A DNA stretch of 64,000 bases from the NCBI GenBank assembly GCA_964036665.1, contig OZ038531.1, positions 12,896,168-12,960,167 on the forward strand, in the 5' to 3' direction. Shown here piece after piece: positions 37,695-51,700 of this stretch. The stretch is from Gordius sp. MW1. Lineage: Eukaryota > Nematomorpha > Gordioida > Gordea > Gordiidae. The notes beneath the pieces were generated by a model. It searched no databases. It saw nothing but the letters and a program-made list of their open reading frames with translations, and had not been told where the DNA came from. How positions within the stretch are numbered: the first letter of the stretch is position 1; every line of letters starts with the position of its first letter. Both the position numbers and the translations under genes were made by a program.

Positions 37695-39797
37695 AAAATT
37701 TTGAGGTCGAAAAAAATATTTTTTTTCATATTCATTCAAAATGGGGCTGAAAAAATCTTTGAAAGTTAGTAAATATTCTTAGCATTATGTCCTTGTTACA
37801 ATCTCGATAAAGAATTTTTGCACGGGTGAAGTTTTAGATTGAGAGAAATTAAAATTTACGTGTTGCGTTTAGATTGTTTCAATATCCCTTTTTAAGCGTG
37901 TATCCAGTTTTTGTGAAACAAGCTCTATGCAATAGTGATTTAAAGTTAAAAATTTCTGATGACTGATCAAAAAATTTTTTTTTTCGGAATTCACCTCTGA
38001 TATCGAAAACTTTCATGAGGGGTTTATGGTTGAAGAAAAAAATTGAAAAAATTTTGAGGTCGAAAAAAATATTTTTTTTCATATTCTTTTGAAAGGGGGC
38101 TGAAAAAATCTTTGAAAGTTAGTAAATATTCTTAGCATTATGTCCTTGTTAGAATCTCGATAAGAATTTTTGCACGGGTGAAGTTTTAGACTGAGAGAAA
38201 TTAAAATTTAAGTGTTGCGTTTAGATTGTTTCAATATCGCTTTTTAAGCGTGTCTCCAGTTTTTGTGAAACAAGCTCATGCGATAGTGATTTAAAGTTAA
38301 AAATTTCTGATGACTGACCAAAAAAAAATTTTTTTCGGAATTCACCTCTGATATCGAAAACTTTCATGAGGGGTTTATGGTTGAACAAAAAAATTGAAAA
38401 AATTTTGAGGTCGAAAAAAATATTTTTTTTCATATTCATTCAAAAGGGGGCTGAAAAAATCTTTGAAAGTTAGTAAATATTCTTAGCATTATGTCCTTGT
38501 TAGAATCTCGATAAGAATTTTTCCACGGGGGGGAAGTTTTAGTTTGCGAGAAATTAAAATTTAAGTGTTGCGTTTAGATTGTTTCAATATCGCTTTTTAA
38601 GCGTCTCTCCAGTTTTTGTGAAACAAGCTCATGCGATAGTGATTTAAAGTTAAAAATTTTTAATGACTGATCAAAAATTTTTTTTTCGAAATTCACCTCT
38701 GATATCGAAAACTTTCATGAGGGGTTATGGTTGAACAAAAAAATTGAAAAAATTTTGAGGTAGAAAAAAATATTTTTTTTCATATTCATTCAAAAGGGGG
38801 CTGAAAAAATCTTTGAAAGTTAGTAAATATTCTTAGCATTATGTCCTTGTTAGAATCTCGATAAAGAATTTTTGCACGGGTGAAGTTTTAGATTGAGAGA
38901 AATTAAAATTTATGTTTTGCGTTTAGATTGTTTCAATATCGCTTCTTAAGCGTGTCTCCAGTTTTGTGAAACAAGCTCATGCGATCGTGATTTAAAGTTA
39001 AAAATTTCTGATGACTGATCAAAAAATTTTTTTTTCCGGAATTCACCTCTGATATCGAAAACTTTCATGACGGGTTTATGGTTGAACAAAAAAATTGAAA
39101 AATATTGAGGTCGAAAAAAATATTTTTTTTCATATTCTTTTGAAAGGGGGCTGAAAAAATCTTTGAAAGTTAGTAAATATTCTTAGCATTATGTCCTTGT
39201 TAGAGTCTCGATAAGAATTTTTGCACGGGTGAAGTTTTAGACTGAGAGAAATTAAAATTTAAGTGTTTCGTTTAGATTGTTTCAATATCGCTTTTTAAGC
39301 GTGTATCCAGTTTTTGTGAAACAAGCTCATGCGATAGTGATTTAAAGTTAAAAATTTTTGATGACTGATCAAAAAATTTTTTTTTCGGAATTCACCTCTG
39401 ATATCGAAAACTTTCATGAGGGGTTTATGGTTGAACAAAAAAATTGAAAAAATTTTGAGGTCGAAAAAAATATTTTTTTTCTTATTCATTCAAAGGGGCT
39501 GAAAAAATCTTTGAAAGTTAGTAAATATTCTTAGCATTATGTCCTTGTTAGAATCTCGATAAGAATTTTTGCACGGGTGAAGTTTTAGACTGAGAGAAAT
39601 TAAAATTTAAGTGTTGCGTTTAGATTGTTTCAATATCGCTTTTTAAGCGTGTCTCCAGTTTTTGTGAAACAAGCTCATGCGATAGTGATTTAAAGTTAAA
39701 AATTTCTGATGACTGACCAAAAAAAAATTTTTTTCGGAATTCACCTCTGATATCGAAAACTTTCATGAGGGGGTTATGGTTGAACAAAAAAATTGAA
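37695..39797 (+). repeat. Higher-order repeat 2, copy 2 (K-D-P-A-D'-D)
   Basis: Second tandem copy, offset 2101 bp. The second half of its last monomer has switched (a GACC-plus-A/T tract where copy 1 has gatcataaaattttttattg), and the array continues with P-D-K rather than a third K-D-P. It also carries tatgttttgcg near 38910 and a cttattc variant near 39481. Confidence 0.83.
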
Positions 39798-42774
39798 AAA
39801 ATTTTGAGGTCGAAAAAAATATTTTTTTTCATATTCATTCAAAAGGGGGCTGAAAAAATCTTTGAAAGTTAGTAAATATTCTTAGCATTATGTCCTTGTT
39901 AAAATCTCGATAAGAATTTTTCCACGGGGGGGAAGTTTTAGTTTGCGAGAAATTAAAATTTAAGTGTTGCGTTTAGATTGTTTCAATATCGCTTTTTAAG
40001 CGTCTCTCCAGTTTTTGTGAAACAAGCTCATGCGATAGTGATTTAAAGTTAAAAATTTTTAATGACTGATCAAAATTTTTTTTTTCGAAATTCACCTCTG
40101 ATATCGAAAACTTTCATGAGGGGTTATGGTTGAACAAAAAAATTGAAAAAATTTTGAGGTCGAAAAAAATATTTTTTTTCATATTCATTCAAAGGGGCTG
40201 AAAAAATCTTTGAAAGTTAGTAAATATTCTTAGCATTATGTCCTTGTTAGAATCTCGATAAGAATTTTTGCACGGGTGAAGTTTTAGACTGAGAGAAATT
40301 AAAATTTAAGTGTTTCGTTTAGATTGTTTCAATATCGCTTTTTAAGCGTGTATCCAGTTTTTGTGAAACAAGCTCATCCGATAGTGATTTAAAGTTAAAA
40401 ATTTTTGATGACTGATCAAAAAATTTTTTATTGAAATTCACCTCTGATATCGAAAACTTTCATGAAGGGTTTATGGTTGAACAAAAAAATTGAAAAAATT
40501 TTGAGGTCGAAAAAAATATTTTTTTTCATATTCATTCAAAATGGGGCTGAAAAAATCTTTGAAAGTTAGTAAATATTCTTAGCATTATGTCCTTGTTACA
40601 ATCTCGATAAAGAATTTTTGCACGGGTGAAGTTTTAGATTGAGAGAAATTAAAATTTACGTGTTGCGTTTAGATTGTTTCAATATCCCTTTTTAAGCGTG
40701 TATCCAGTTTTTGTGAAACAAGCTCTATGCAATAGTGATTTAAAGTTAAAAATTTCTGATGACTGATCAAAAAATTTTTTTTTTCGGAATTCACCTCTGA
40801 TATCGAAAACTTTCATGAGGGGTTTATGGTTGAAGAAAAAAATTGAAAAAATTTTGAGGTCGAAAAAAATATTTTTTTTCATATTCTTTTGAAAGGGGGC
40901 TGAAAAAATCTTTGAAAGTTAGTAAATATTCTTAGCATTATGTCCTTGTTAGAATCTCGATAAGAATTTTTGCACGGGTGAAGTTTTAGACTGACAGAAA
41001 TTAAAATTTAAGTGTTTCGTTTAGATTGTTTCAATATCGCTTTTTAAGCGTGTATCCAGTTTTTGTGAAACAAGCTCATGCGATAGTGATTTAAAGTTAA
41101 AAATTTTTGATGACTGATCAAAAAATTTTTTTTCGAAATTCACCTCTGATATCGAAAACTTTCATGAGGGGTTTATGGTTGAACAAAAAAATTGAAAAAA
41201 TTTTGAGGTCGAAAAAAAATCTTTTTTTCATATTCATTCAAAAGGGGCTGAAAAAATCTTTGAAAGTTAGTAAATATTCTTAGCATTATGTCCTTGTTAG
41301 AATCTCGATAAGAATTTTTGCACGGGTGAAGTTTTAGACTGAGAGAAATTAAAATTTAAGTGTTTCGTTTAGATTGTTTCAATATCGCTTTTAAGCGTGT
41401 ATCCAGTTTTTGTGAAACAAGCTCATGCGATCGTGATTTAAAGTTAAAAATTTCTGATGACTGATCAAAAAATTTTTTTTTCGGAATTCACCTCTGATAT
41501 CGAAAACTTTCATGAGGGGTTTATGGTTGAACAAAAAAATTGAAAAAATTTTGAGGTCGAAAAAAATATTTTTTTTCATATTCATTCAAAAAGGGGCTGA
41601 AAAAATCTTTGAAAGTTAGTAAATATTCTTAGCATTATGTCCTTGTTAGAATCTCGATAAGAATTTTTCCACGGGGGGGAAGTTTTAGATTGCGAGAAAT
41701 TAAAATTTAAGTGTTGCGTTTAGATTGTTTCAATATCGCTTTTTAAGCGTGTCTCCAGTTTTTGTGAAACAAGCTCATGCGATAGTGATTTAAAGTTAAA
41801 AATTTCTGATGACTGAAAAAAAAAAAAAATTTTCGGAATTCACCTCTGATATCGAAAACTTTCATGAGGGGTTTATGGTTGAACAAAAAAATTGAAAAAA
41901 TTTTGAGGTCGAAAAAAATTTTTTTTTTTCATATTCATTCAAAAGGGGGCTGAAAAAATCTTTGAAAGTTAGTAAATATTCTTAGCATTATGTCCTTGTT
42001 AGAATCTCGATAAGAATTTTTGCAGGGGGGAAGTTTTAGATTGCGAAAAATTAAAATTTAAGTGTTGCGTTTAGATTGTTTCTCGCTTTTTAAGCGTGTA
42101 TCCAGTTTTTGTGAAACAAGCTCTATGCGATCGTGATTTAAAGTTAATAATTTTTGATGACTAATCAAAATTTTTTTTTCGAAATTCACCTCTGATATCG
42201 CAAACTGTCATGAGGGGTTTATGGTTGAACAAAAAAATTGAAAAAATTTTGAGGTCGAAAAAAATATTTTTTTTCATAAACATTCAAAAGGGGGCTGAAA
42301 AAATCTTTGAAAGTTAGTAAATATTCTTAGCATTATGTCCTTGTTAGAATCTCGATAAGAATTTTTGCAAGGGTGAAGTTTTAGATTGCGAGAAATTAAA
42401 ATTTAAGTGTTGCGTTTAGATTGTTTCATTTTCGCTTTTAAAGCGTGTCTCCAGTTTTTGTGAAACAAGCTCATGCAATAGTGATTTAAAGTTAAAAATT
42501 TCTGATGACTGACCAAAAAAAAAATTTTTTCGGAATTCACCTCTGATATCGAAAACTTTCATGAGGGGTTTATGGTTGAACAAAAAAATTGAAAAAATTT
42601 TGAGGTCGAAAAAAATATTTTTTTTCATATTCTTTTGAAAGGGGGCTGAAAAAATCTTTGAAAGTTAGTAAATATTCTTAGCATTATGTCCTTGTTAGAA
42701 TCTCGATAAGAATTTTTGCAGGGGGGAAGTTTTAGATTGCGAAAAATTAAAATTTAAGTGTTGCGTTTAGATTG
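39798..42774 (+). repeat. ~3 kb duplication, right copy
   Basis: Copy of 31756-34730. Small differences include gactgaaaaaaaaaaaaaa near 41811 where the left copy has gaccaaaaa, and gtcatgaggggt near 42208 where the left copy has gtcatgagctgt. The insertion point follows directly on the second copy of higher-order repeat 2. Confidence 0.8.
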
Positions 42775-42944
42775 TTTCAATATCGCTTTTTAAGCGTCTC
42801 TCCAGTTTTTGTGAAACAAGCTCATGCGATAGTGATTTAAAGTTAAAAATTTCTGATGACTGATCAAAAAATTTTTTTTTTCGGAATTCACCTCTGATAT
42901 CGAAAACTTTCATGAGGGGTTTATGGTTGAAGAAAAAAATTGAA

Positions 42945-43277
42945 AAAATTTTGAGGTCGAAAAAAATATTTTTTTTCATATTCTTTTGAAAGGGGGCTGA
43001 AAAAATCTTTGAAAGTTAGTAAATATTCTTAGCATTATGTCCTTGTTAGAATCTCGATAAGAATTTTTGCACGGGTGAAGTTTTAGACTGAGAGAAATTA
43101 AAATTTAAGTGTTGCGTTTAGATTGTTTCAATATCGCTTTTTAAGCGTGTCTCCAGTTTTTGTGAAACAAGCTCATGCGATAGTGATTTAAAGTTAAAAA
43201 TTTCTGATGACTGACCAAAAAAACCTCTGATATCGAAAACTTTCATGAGGGGGTTATGGTTGAACAAAAAAATTGAA
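42945..43277 (+). repeat. Monomer lacking most of the A/T tract (333 bp)
   Basis: gaccaaaaaaa runs directly into cctctgatatcg (near 43215), removing about 20 bp including the usual tttcggaattca. The same deletion is present at 45693-46025, 2,748 bp downstream, preceded in both places by a G-type first half and followed by different monomers. One event copied once is the simplest explanation. Confidence 0.82.
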
Positions 43278-44322
43278 AAAATTTTGAGGTCGAAAAAAAT
43301 ATTTTTTTTCATATTCATTCAAAAGGGGGCTGAAAAAATCTTTGAAAGTTAGTAAATATTCTTAGCATTATGTCCTTGTTAGAATCTCGATAAGAATTTT
43401 TCCACGGGGGGGGAAGTTTTAGTTTGCGAGAAATTAAAATTTAAGTGTTGCGTTTAGATTGTTTCAATATCGCTTTTTAAGCGTCTCTCCAGTTTTTGTG
43501 AAACAAGCTCATGCGATAGTGATTTAAAGTTAAAAATTTTTAATGACTGATCAAAATTTTTTTTTTCGAAATTCACCTCTGATATCGAAAACTTTCATGA
43601 GGGGTTATGGTTGAACAAAAAAATTGAAAAAATTTTGAGGTAGAAAAAAATATTTTTTTTCATATTCATTCAAAAGGGGGCTGAAAAAATCTTTGAAAGT
43701 TAGTAAATATTCTTAGCATTATGTCCTTGTTAGAATCTCGATAAAGAATTTTTGCACGGGTGAAGTTTTAGATTGAGAGAAATTAAAATTTATGTGTTGC
43801 GTTTAGATTGTTTCAATATCGCTTCTTAAGCGTGTCTCCAGTTTTGTGAAACAAGCTCATGCGATCGTGATTTAAAGTTAAAAATTTCTGATGACTGATC
43901 AAAAAAATTTTTTTTTCGAAATTCACCTCTGATATCGAAAACTTTCATGAGGGGTTATGGTTGAACAAAAAAATTGAAAAAATTTTGAGGTCGAAAAAAA
44001 TATTTTTTTTCATATTCTTTTGAAAGGGGGCTGAAAAAATCTTTGAAAGTTAGTAAATATTCTTAGCATTATGTCCTTGTTAGAATCTCGATAAGAATTT
44101 TAGCACGGGTGAAGTTTTAGACTGAGAGAAATTAAAAAGTGTTTCGTTTAGATTGTTCAATATGGCTTTTTAAGCGTGTATCCAGTTTTTGTGAAACAAG
44201 CTCATGCGATAGTGATTTAAAGTTAAAAATTTTTGATGACTGATCAAAAATTTTTTTTTCGAAATTCACCTCTGATATCGAAAACTTTCATGAGGGGTTT
44301 ATGGTTGAACAAAAAAATTGAA

Positions 44323-44991
44323 AAAATTTTGAGGTCGAAAAAAATATTTTTTTTCAGAATCATTCAAAAGGGGGCTGAAAAATCTTTGAAAGTTAGTAAA
44401 TAGTCTTAGCATTATGTCCTTGTTAGAATCTCGATAAGAATTTTAGCACGGGTGAAGTTTTAGACTGAGAGAAATTAAAATTTAAGTGTTTCGTTTAGAT
44501 TGTTTCAATATCGCTTTTTAAGCGTGTATCCAGTTTTTGTGAAACAAGCTCATGCGATAGTGATTTAAAGTTAAAAAATTTTGATGACTGATCAAAAATT
44601 TTTTTTTCGAAATTTACCTCTGATATCGAAAACTTTCATGAACAAAAAAATTGAAAAAATTTTGAGGTCGAAAAAAATATTTTTTTTCATATTCATTCAA
44701 AAGGGGGCTGAAAAAATCTTTGAAAGTTAGTAAATATTCTTAGCATTATGTCCTTGTTAGGATCTCGATAAAGAATTTTTGCACCTGGTCAAGTTTTAGA
44801 TTTAGAGAAATTAAAATTTACGTGTTTCGTTTAGATTGTTTCAATATCGCTTTTTAAGCGTGTATCCAGTTTTTGTGAAACAAGCTCATGCGATAGTGAT
44901 TTAAAGTTAAAAAATTTTGATGACTGATCAAAAATTTTTTTTTCGAAATTTACCTCTGATATCGAAAACTTTCATGAACAAAAAAATTGAA
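44323..44991 (+). repeat. Two adjacent monomers with a shared 14-bp deletion
   Basis: In the monomers 44323-44655 and 44656-44991 the segment between tttcatg and aacaaaaaaattg is missing (near 44637 and 44972), so ggggtttatggttg is lost. The second monomer begins as R (ttaggatctcg, cacctggtcaag) but has a D-like second half, and the following monomer repeats the cacctggtcaag variant. This marks a recent local duplication with subtype switching. Confidence 0.78.
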
Positions 44992-45692
44992 AAAATTTTG
45001 AGGTCGAAAAAAATATTTTTTTTCATATTCATTCAAAAGGGGGCTGAAAAAATCTTTGAAAGTTAGTAAATATTCTTAGCATTATGTCCTTGTTAGGATC
45101 TCGATAAAGAATTTTTGCACCTGGTCAAGTTTTAGATTTAGAGAAATTAAAATTTACGTGTTGCGTTTAGATTGTTTCATTATCGTTTTTTAAGCGTGTC
45201 TCCAGTTTTGTGAAACAAGCTCATGCGATTGTGATTTAGAGTTAAAAATTTCTGATGACTGATCAAAAAATTTTTTTTCGAAATTCACCTCTGATATCGA
45301 AAACTTTCATGAGGGGTTTATGGTTGAACAAAATAATTGAAAAAATTTTGACGTCGAATAAAATATTTTTTTTCATATTCATTCAAAAGGGGGCTGAAAA
45401 AATCTTTGAAAGTTAGTAAATATTCTTAGCATTATGTCCTTGTTAGAATCTCGATAAGAATTTTTGCAGGGGGGAAGTTTTAGATTGCGAAAAATTAAAA
45501 TTTAAGTGTTGCGTTTAGATTGTTTCAATATCGCTTTTTAAGCGTGTCTCCAGTTTTTGTGAAACAAGCTCATGCGATAGTGATTTAAAGTTAAAAATTT
45601 CTGATGACTGATCAAAAAAATTTTTTTTTCGGAATTCACCTCTGATATCGAAAACTTTCATGAGGGGTTTATGGTTGAAGAAAAAAATTGAA

Positions 45693-46025
45693 AAAATTTT
45701 GAGGTCGAAAAAAATATTTTTTTTCATATTCTTTTGAAAGGGGGCTGAAAAAATCTTTGAAAGTTAGTAAATATTCTTAGCATTATGTCCTTGTTAGAAT
45801 CTCGATAAGAATTTTTGCACGGGTGAAGTTTTAGACTGAGAGAAATTAAAATTTAAGTGTTGCGTTTAGATTGTTTCAATATCGCTTTTTAAGCGTGTCT
45901 CCAGTTTTTGTGAAACAAGCTCATGCGATAGTGATTTAAAGTTAAAAATTTCTGATGACTGACCAAAAAAACCTCTGATATCGAAAACTTTCATGAGGGG
46001 TTTATGGTTGAACAAAAAAATTGAA
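45693..46025 (+). repeat. Second copy of the A/T-tract-deleted monomer
   Basis: Same deletion as 42945-43277, with gaccaaaaaaa joined to cctctgatatcg near 45965. It is followed by two short (317-bp) monomers in tandem at 46026 and 46343, the only place where I see two short forms adjacent. Confidence 0.82.
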
Positions 46026-47714
46026 AAAATTTTGAGGTCGAAAAAAATATTTTTTTTCATATTAGTAAATATTCTTAGCATTATGTCCTTGTTAGAATCT
46101 CGATAAAGAATTTTTGCACGGGTGAAGTTTTAGATTGAGAGAAATTAAAATTTACGTGTTGCGTTTAGATTGTTTCAATATCGCTTTTTAAGCGTGTATC
46201 CAGTTTTTGTGAAACAAGCTCATGCGATCGTGATTTAAAGTTAAAAATTTCTGATGAATGATCAAAAAATTTTTTTTTTTCGGAATTCACCTCTGATATC
46301 GAAAACTTTCATGAGGGGTTTATGGTTGAACAAAAAAATTGAAAAATATTGAGGTCGAAAAAAATATTTTTTTTCATATTAGTAAATATTCTTAGCATTA
46401 TGTCCTTGTTAGAATCTCGATAAGAATTTTTGCACGGGTGAAGTTTTAGACTGAGAGAAATTAAAATTTAAGTGTTTCGTTTAGATTGTTTCAATATCGC
46501 TTTTTAAGCGTGTATCCAGTTTTTGTGAAACAAGCTGATGCGATCGTGATTTAAAGTTAAAAATTTCTGATGACTGATCAAAAAAAATTTTTTTTTCGGA
46601 ATTCACCTCTGATATCGAAAACTTTCATTAGGGGTTTATGGTTGAACAAAAAAATTGAAAAAATTTTGAGGTCGAAAAAAATATTTTTTTTCATATTCAT
46701 TCAAAAGGGGGCTGAAAAAATCTTTGAAAGTTAGTAAATATTCTTAGCATTATGTCCTTGTTAGAATCTCGATAAAGAATTTTTGCACCTGGTGAAGTTT
46801 TAGATTTAGAGAAATTAAAATTTACGTGTTGCGTTTAGATTGTTTCATTATCGTTTTTTAAGCGTGTCTTCAGTTTTGTGAAACAAGCTCATGCGATCGT
46901 GATTTAAAGTTAAAAATTTCTGATGACTGATCAAAAAAAATTTGTTTTTCGGAATTCACCTCTGAAATCGAAAACTTTCATAAGGGGTTTATGGTTGAAC
47001 AAAAAAATTGAAAAAATTTGAATCCAAAAAAAATTTTTTTTTTCATATTCATTCAAAAGGGGGCTGAAAAATCTTTGAAAGTTAGTAATTATTCTTAGCA
47101 TTATGTCCTTGTGAGAATCTCGATAAGAATTTTTGCAGGGGGGAAGTTTTAGATTGCGAAAAATAAAAATTTAAGTGTTGCGTTTAGATTGTTTCAATAT
47201 CGCTTTTTAAGCGTCTCTCCAGTTTTTGTGAAACAAGCTCATGCGATAGTGATTTAAAGTTAAAAATTTCTGATGACTGATCAAAAAAATTTTTTTTTCG
47301 GAATTCACCTCTGATATCGAAAACTTTCATGAGGGGTTTATGGTTGAACAAAAAAATTGAAAAAATTTTGAGGTCGAAAAAAATATTTTTTTTCATATTC
47401 TTTTGAAAGGGGGCTGAAAATTTTTTTGAAAGTTAGTAAATATTCTTAGCATTATGTCCTTGTTAGAATCTCGATAAGAATTTTTCCGCGGGGGGGAAGT
47501 TTTAGATTGCGAGAAATTAAAATCTAAGTGTTGCGTTTAGATTGTTTCAATATCGCTTTTTAAGCGTCTCTCCAGTTTTTGCGAAACAAGCTCATGCGAT
47601 AGTGATTTAAAGTTAAAAATTTCTGATGACTGATCAAAAATTTTTTTTTTTCGGAATTCACCTCTGATATCGAAAACTTTCAGGAGGGGTTTATGGTTGA
47701 ACAACAAAATTGAA

Positions 47715-48705
47715 AAAATTTTGAGGTCGAAAAAAATATTTTTTTTCATATTCTTTTGAAAGGGGGCTGAAAAAATCTTTGAAAGTTAGTAAATATTCTT
47801 AGCATTATTGTTAGAATCTCGATAAGAATTTTTGCATGGGTGAAGTTTTAGACTGAGAGAAATTAAAATTTAAGTGTTTCGTTTAGATTGTTTCAATATA
47901 AGCGTGTATCCAGTTTTTGTGAAACAAGCTTATGCGATAGTGATTTAAAGTTAAAAATTTTTGATGACTGATCAAAATTTTTTTTCGAAATTCACCTCTG
48001 ATATAGAAAACTTTCATGAGGGGTTTATGATTGAACAAAAAAATTGAAAAAATTTTGAGGTCGAAAAAAATATTTTTTTTCATATTCATTTAAAAGGGGG
48101 CTGACAAAATCTTTGAAAGTTAGTAAATATTCTTAGCATTATGTCCTTGTTAGAATCTCGATAAGAATTTTTGCACGGGTGAAGTTTTAGACTGAGAGAA
48201 ATTAAAATTTAAGTGTTTCGTTTAGATTGTTTCAATATCGCTTTTTAAGCGTGTATCCAGTTTTTGTGAAACAAGCTCATGCGATAGTGATTTAAAGTTA
48301 AAAAATTTTGATGACTGATCAAAAATTTTTTTTTCGAAATTTACCTCTGATATCGAAAACTTTCATGAGGGGTTCATGGTTGAACAAAAAAATTGAAAAA
48401 ATTTTGAGGTCGAAAAAAATATTTTTTTTCATATTCATTCAAAAGGGGGCTGAAAAAATATTTGAAAGTTAGTAAATATTCTTAAGAATCTCGATAAGAA
48501 TTTTTGCACGGGTGAAGTTTTACTTGAGAGAAATTGAAATTTAAGTGTTTCGTTTAGATTGTTTCAATATGGCTTTTTAAGCGTGTATCCAGTTTTTGTG
48601 AAACAAGCTCTATGCGATCGTGATTTAAAGTTAATAATTTTTGATGATTGATCAAAATTTTTTTTTTCGAAATTCACCTCTGATATCGTGAACAAAAAAA
48701 TTGAA
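47715..48705 (+). repeat. Trimer block D*-D-L, copy 2
   Basis: Same three monomers as 25158-26170, with private changes: gcattattgttag near 47804 (loss of gtcc and neighbours), gcttatgcg in place of gctcatgcg, and a deletion leaving cttaagaatctcg near 48481. A G monomer follows, whereas a Q monomer follows copy 1. Confidence 0.84.
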
Positions 48706-51700
48706 AAAATTTTGAGGTCGAAAAAAATATTTTTTTTCATATTCATTCAAAAGGGGGCTGAAAAAATCTTTGAAAGTTAGTAAATATTCTTAGCATTATG
48801 TCCTTGTTAGAATCTCGATAAGAATTTTTGCAGGGGGGAAGTTTTAGATTGCGAAAAATTAAAATTTAAGTGTTGCGTTTAGATTGTTTCAATATCGCTT
48901 TTAAGCGTGTCTCCAGTTTTTGTGAAACAAGCTCATGCGATCGTGATTTAAAGTTAAAAATTTCTGATGACTGATCAAAAAAAAATTTTTTTCGGAATTC
49001 ACCTCTGATATAGAAAACTTTCATGAGGGGTTTATGGTTGAAACAAAAAAATTGAAAAAATTTTGAGGTCAAAAAAAATATTTTTTTTCATATTCATTCA
49101 AAAGGGGGCTAAAAAAATCTTTAAAAGTTAGTAAATATTCTTAGCATTATGTCCTTGTTAGGATCTCGATAAAGAATTTTTGCACCTGGTGAAGTTTTAG
49201 ATTTAGAGAAATTAAAATTTACGTGTTGCGTTTAGATTGTTTCATTATCGTTTTTTAAGCGTGTCTCCAGTTTTGTGAAACAAGCTCATGCGATCGTGAT
49301 TTAGAGTTAAAAATTTCTGATGACTGATCAAAAATTTTTTTTTCGAAATTCTCCTCTGATATCGAAAACTTTCATGAGGGGTTTATGGTTGAAACAAAAA
49401 AATTGAAAAAATTTTGAGTCAAAAAAAATATTTTTTTTCATATTCATTCAAAAGGGGGCTGAAAAAATCTTTGAAAGTTAGTAAATATTCTTAGCATTAT
49501 GTCCTTGTTAGAATCTCGATAAAGAATTTTTGCACGGGTAAAGTTTTAGATTGAGAGAAATTAAAATTTATGTGTTGCGTTTAGATTGTTTCAATATCGC
49601 TTTTTAAGCGTGTCTCCAGTTTTGTGAAACAAGCTCATGCGATCGTGATTTAAAGTTAAAAATTTCTGATGAATGATCAAAAAATTTTTTTTTTTCGGAA
49701 TTCACCTCTGATATCGAAAACTTTCATGAGGGGTTTATGGTTGAACAAAAAAATTGAAAAATATTGAGGTCGAAAAAAATATTTTTTTTCATATTAGTAA
49801 ATATTCTTAGCATTATGTCCTTGTTAGAATCTCGATAAGAATTTTTGCACGGGTGAAGTTTTAGACTGAGAGAAATTAAAATTTAAGTGTTTCGTTTAGA
49901 TTGTTTCAATATCGCTTTTTTAGCGTGTATCCAGTTTTTGTGAAACAAGCTGATGCGATCGTGATTTAAAGTTAAAAATTTCTGATGACTGATCAAAAAA
50001 AATTTTTTTTTCGGAATTCACCTCTGATATCGAAAACTTTCATTAGGGGTTTATGGTTGAACAAAAAAAATGAAAAAATTTTGAGGTCGAAAAAAATATT
50101 TTTTTTCATATTCATTCAAAAGGGGGCTGAAAAAATCTTTGAAAGTTAGTAAATATTCTTAGCATTATGTCCTTGTTAGAATCTCGATAAAGAATTTTTG
50201 CACGGGTGAAGTTTTAGATTGAGAGAAATTAAAATTTATGTGTTGCGTTTAGATTGTTTCAATATCGCTTTTTAAGCGTGTCTCCAGTTTTGTGAAACAA
50301 GCTCATGCGATCGTGATTTAAAGTTAAAAATTTCTGATGACTGATCAAAAAAATTTTTTTTTTCGGAATTCACCTCTGATATCGAAAACTTTCATGAGGG
50401 GTTTATGGTTGAACAAAATAAAGGAAAAAATTTTGAGGTCGAAAAAAATATTTTTTTTCATATTCATTCAAAAGTCTTTGAAAGTTAGTAAATATTCTTA
50501 GCATTATGTCCTTGTTAGAATCTCGATAAAGAATTTTTGCACGGGTGAAGTTTTAGATTGAGAGAAATTAAAATTTACGTGTTGCGTTTAGATTGTTTCA
50601 ATATCGCTTTTTAAGCGTGTATCCAGTTTTTGTGAAACAAGCTCCATGCGATCGTGATTTAAAGTTAATAATTTTTGATGAATGATCAAAAAAATTTTTT
50701 TTTTCGGAATTCACCTCTGATATCGAAAACTTTCATGAGGGGTTTATGGTTAAACAAAAAAATTGAAAAATATTGAGGTCGAAAAAAATATTTTTTTTCA
50801 TATTAGTAAATATTCTTAGCATTATGTCCTTGTTAGAATCTCGATAAGAATTTTTGCACGGGTGAAGTTTTAGACTGAGAGAAATTAAAATTTAAGTGTT
50901 TCGTTTAGATTGTTTCAATATCGCTTTTTAAGCGTGTATCCAGTTTTTGTGAAACAAGCTCATGCGATAGTGATTTAAAGTTAAAAAATTTTGATGACTG
51001 ATCAAAAATTTTTTTTTCGAAATTTACCTCTGATATCGAAAACTTTCATGAGGGGTTTATGGTTGAAAAAAAAATTGAAAATATTTTGAGGTCGAAAAAA
51101 ATATTTTTTTTCATATTCATTCAAAAGGGGGCTGAAAAAATCTTTGAAAGTTAGTAAATATTCTTAGCATTATGTCCTTGTTAGGATCTCGATAAAGAAT
51201 TTTTGCACCTGGTGAAGTTTTAGATTTAGAGAAATTAAAATTTACGTGTTGCGTTTAGATTGTTTCATTATCGTTTTTTAAGCGTGTCTTCAGTTTTGTG
51301 AAACAAGCTCATGCGATCGTGATTTAGAGTTAAAAATTTCTGATGACTGATCAAAAAATTTTTTTTCGGAATTCACCTCTGATATCGAAAACTTTCATGA
51401 GGGGTTTATGGTTGAACAAAAAAATTGAAAAATATTGAGGTCGAAAAAAATATTTTTTTTCATATTAGTAAATATTCTTAGCATTATGTCCTTGTTAGAA
51501 TCTCGATAAGAATTTTTGCACGGGTGAAGTTTTAGACTGAGAGAAATTAAAATTTAAGTGTTTCGTTTAGATTGTTTCAATATCGCTTTTTAAGCGTCTC
51601 TCCAGTTTTTGTGAAACAAGCTCCATGCGATCGTGATTTAAAGTTAAAAATTTCTGATGACTGATCAAAAAAAATTTTTTTTCGGAATTCACCTCTGATA

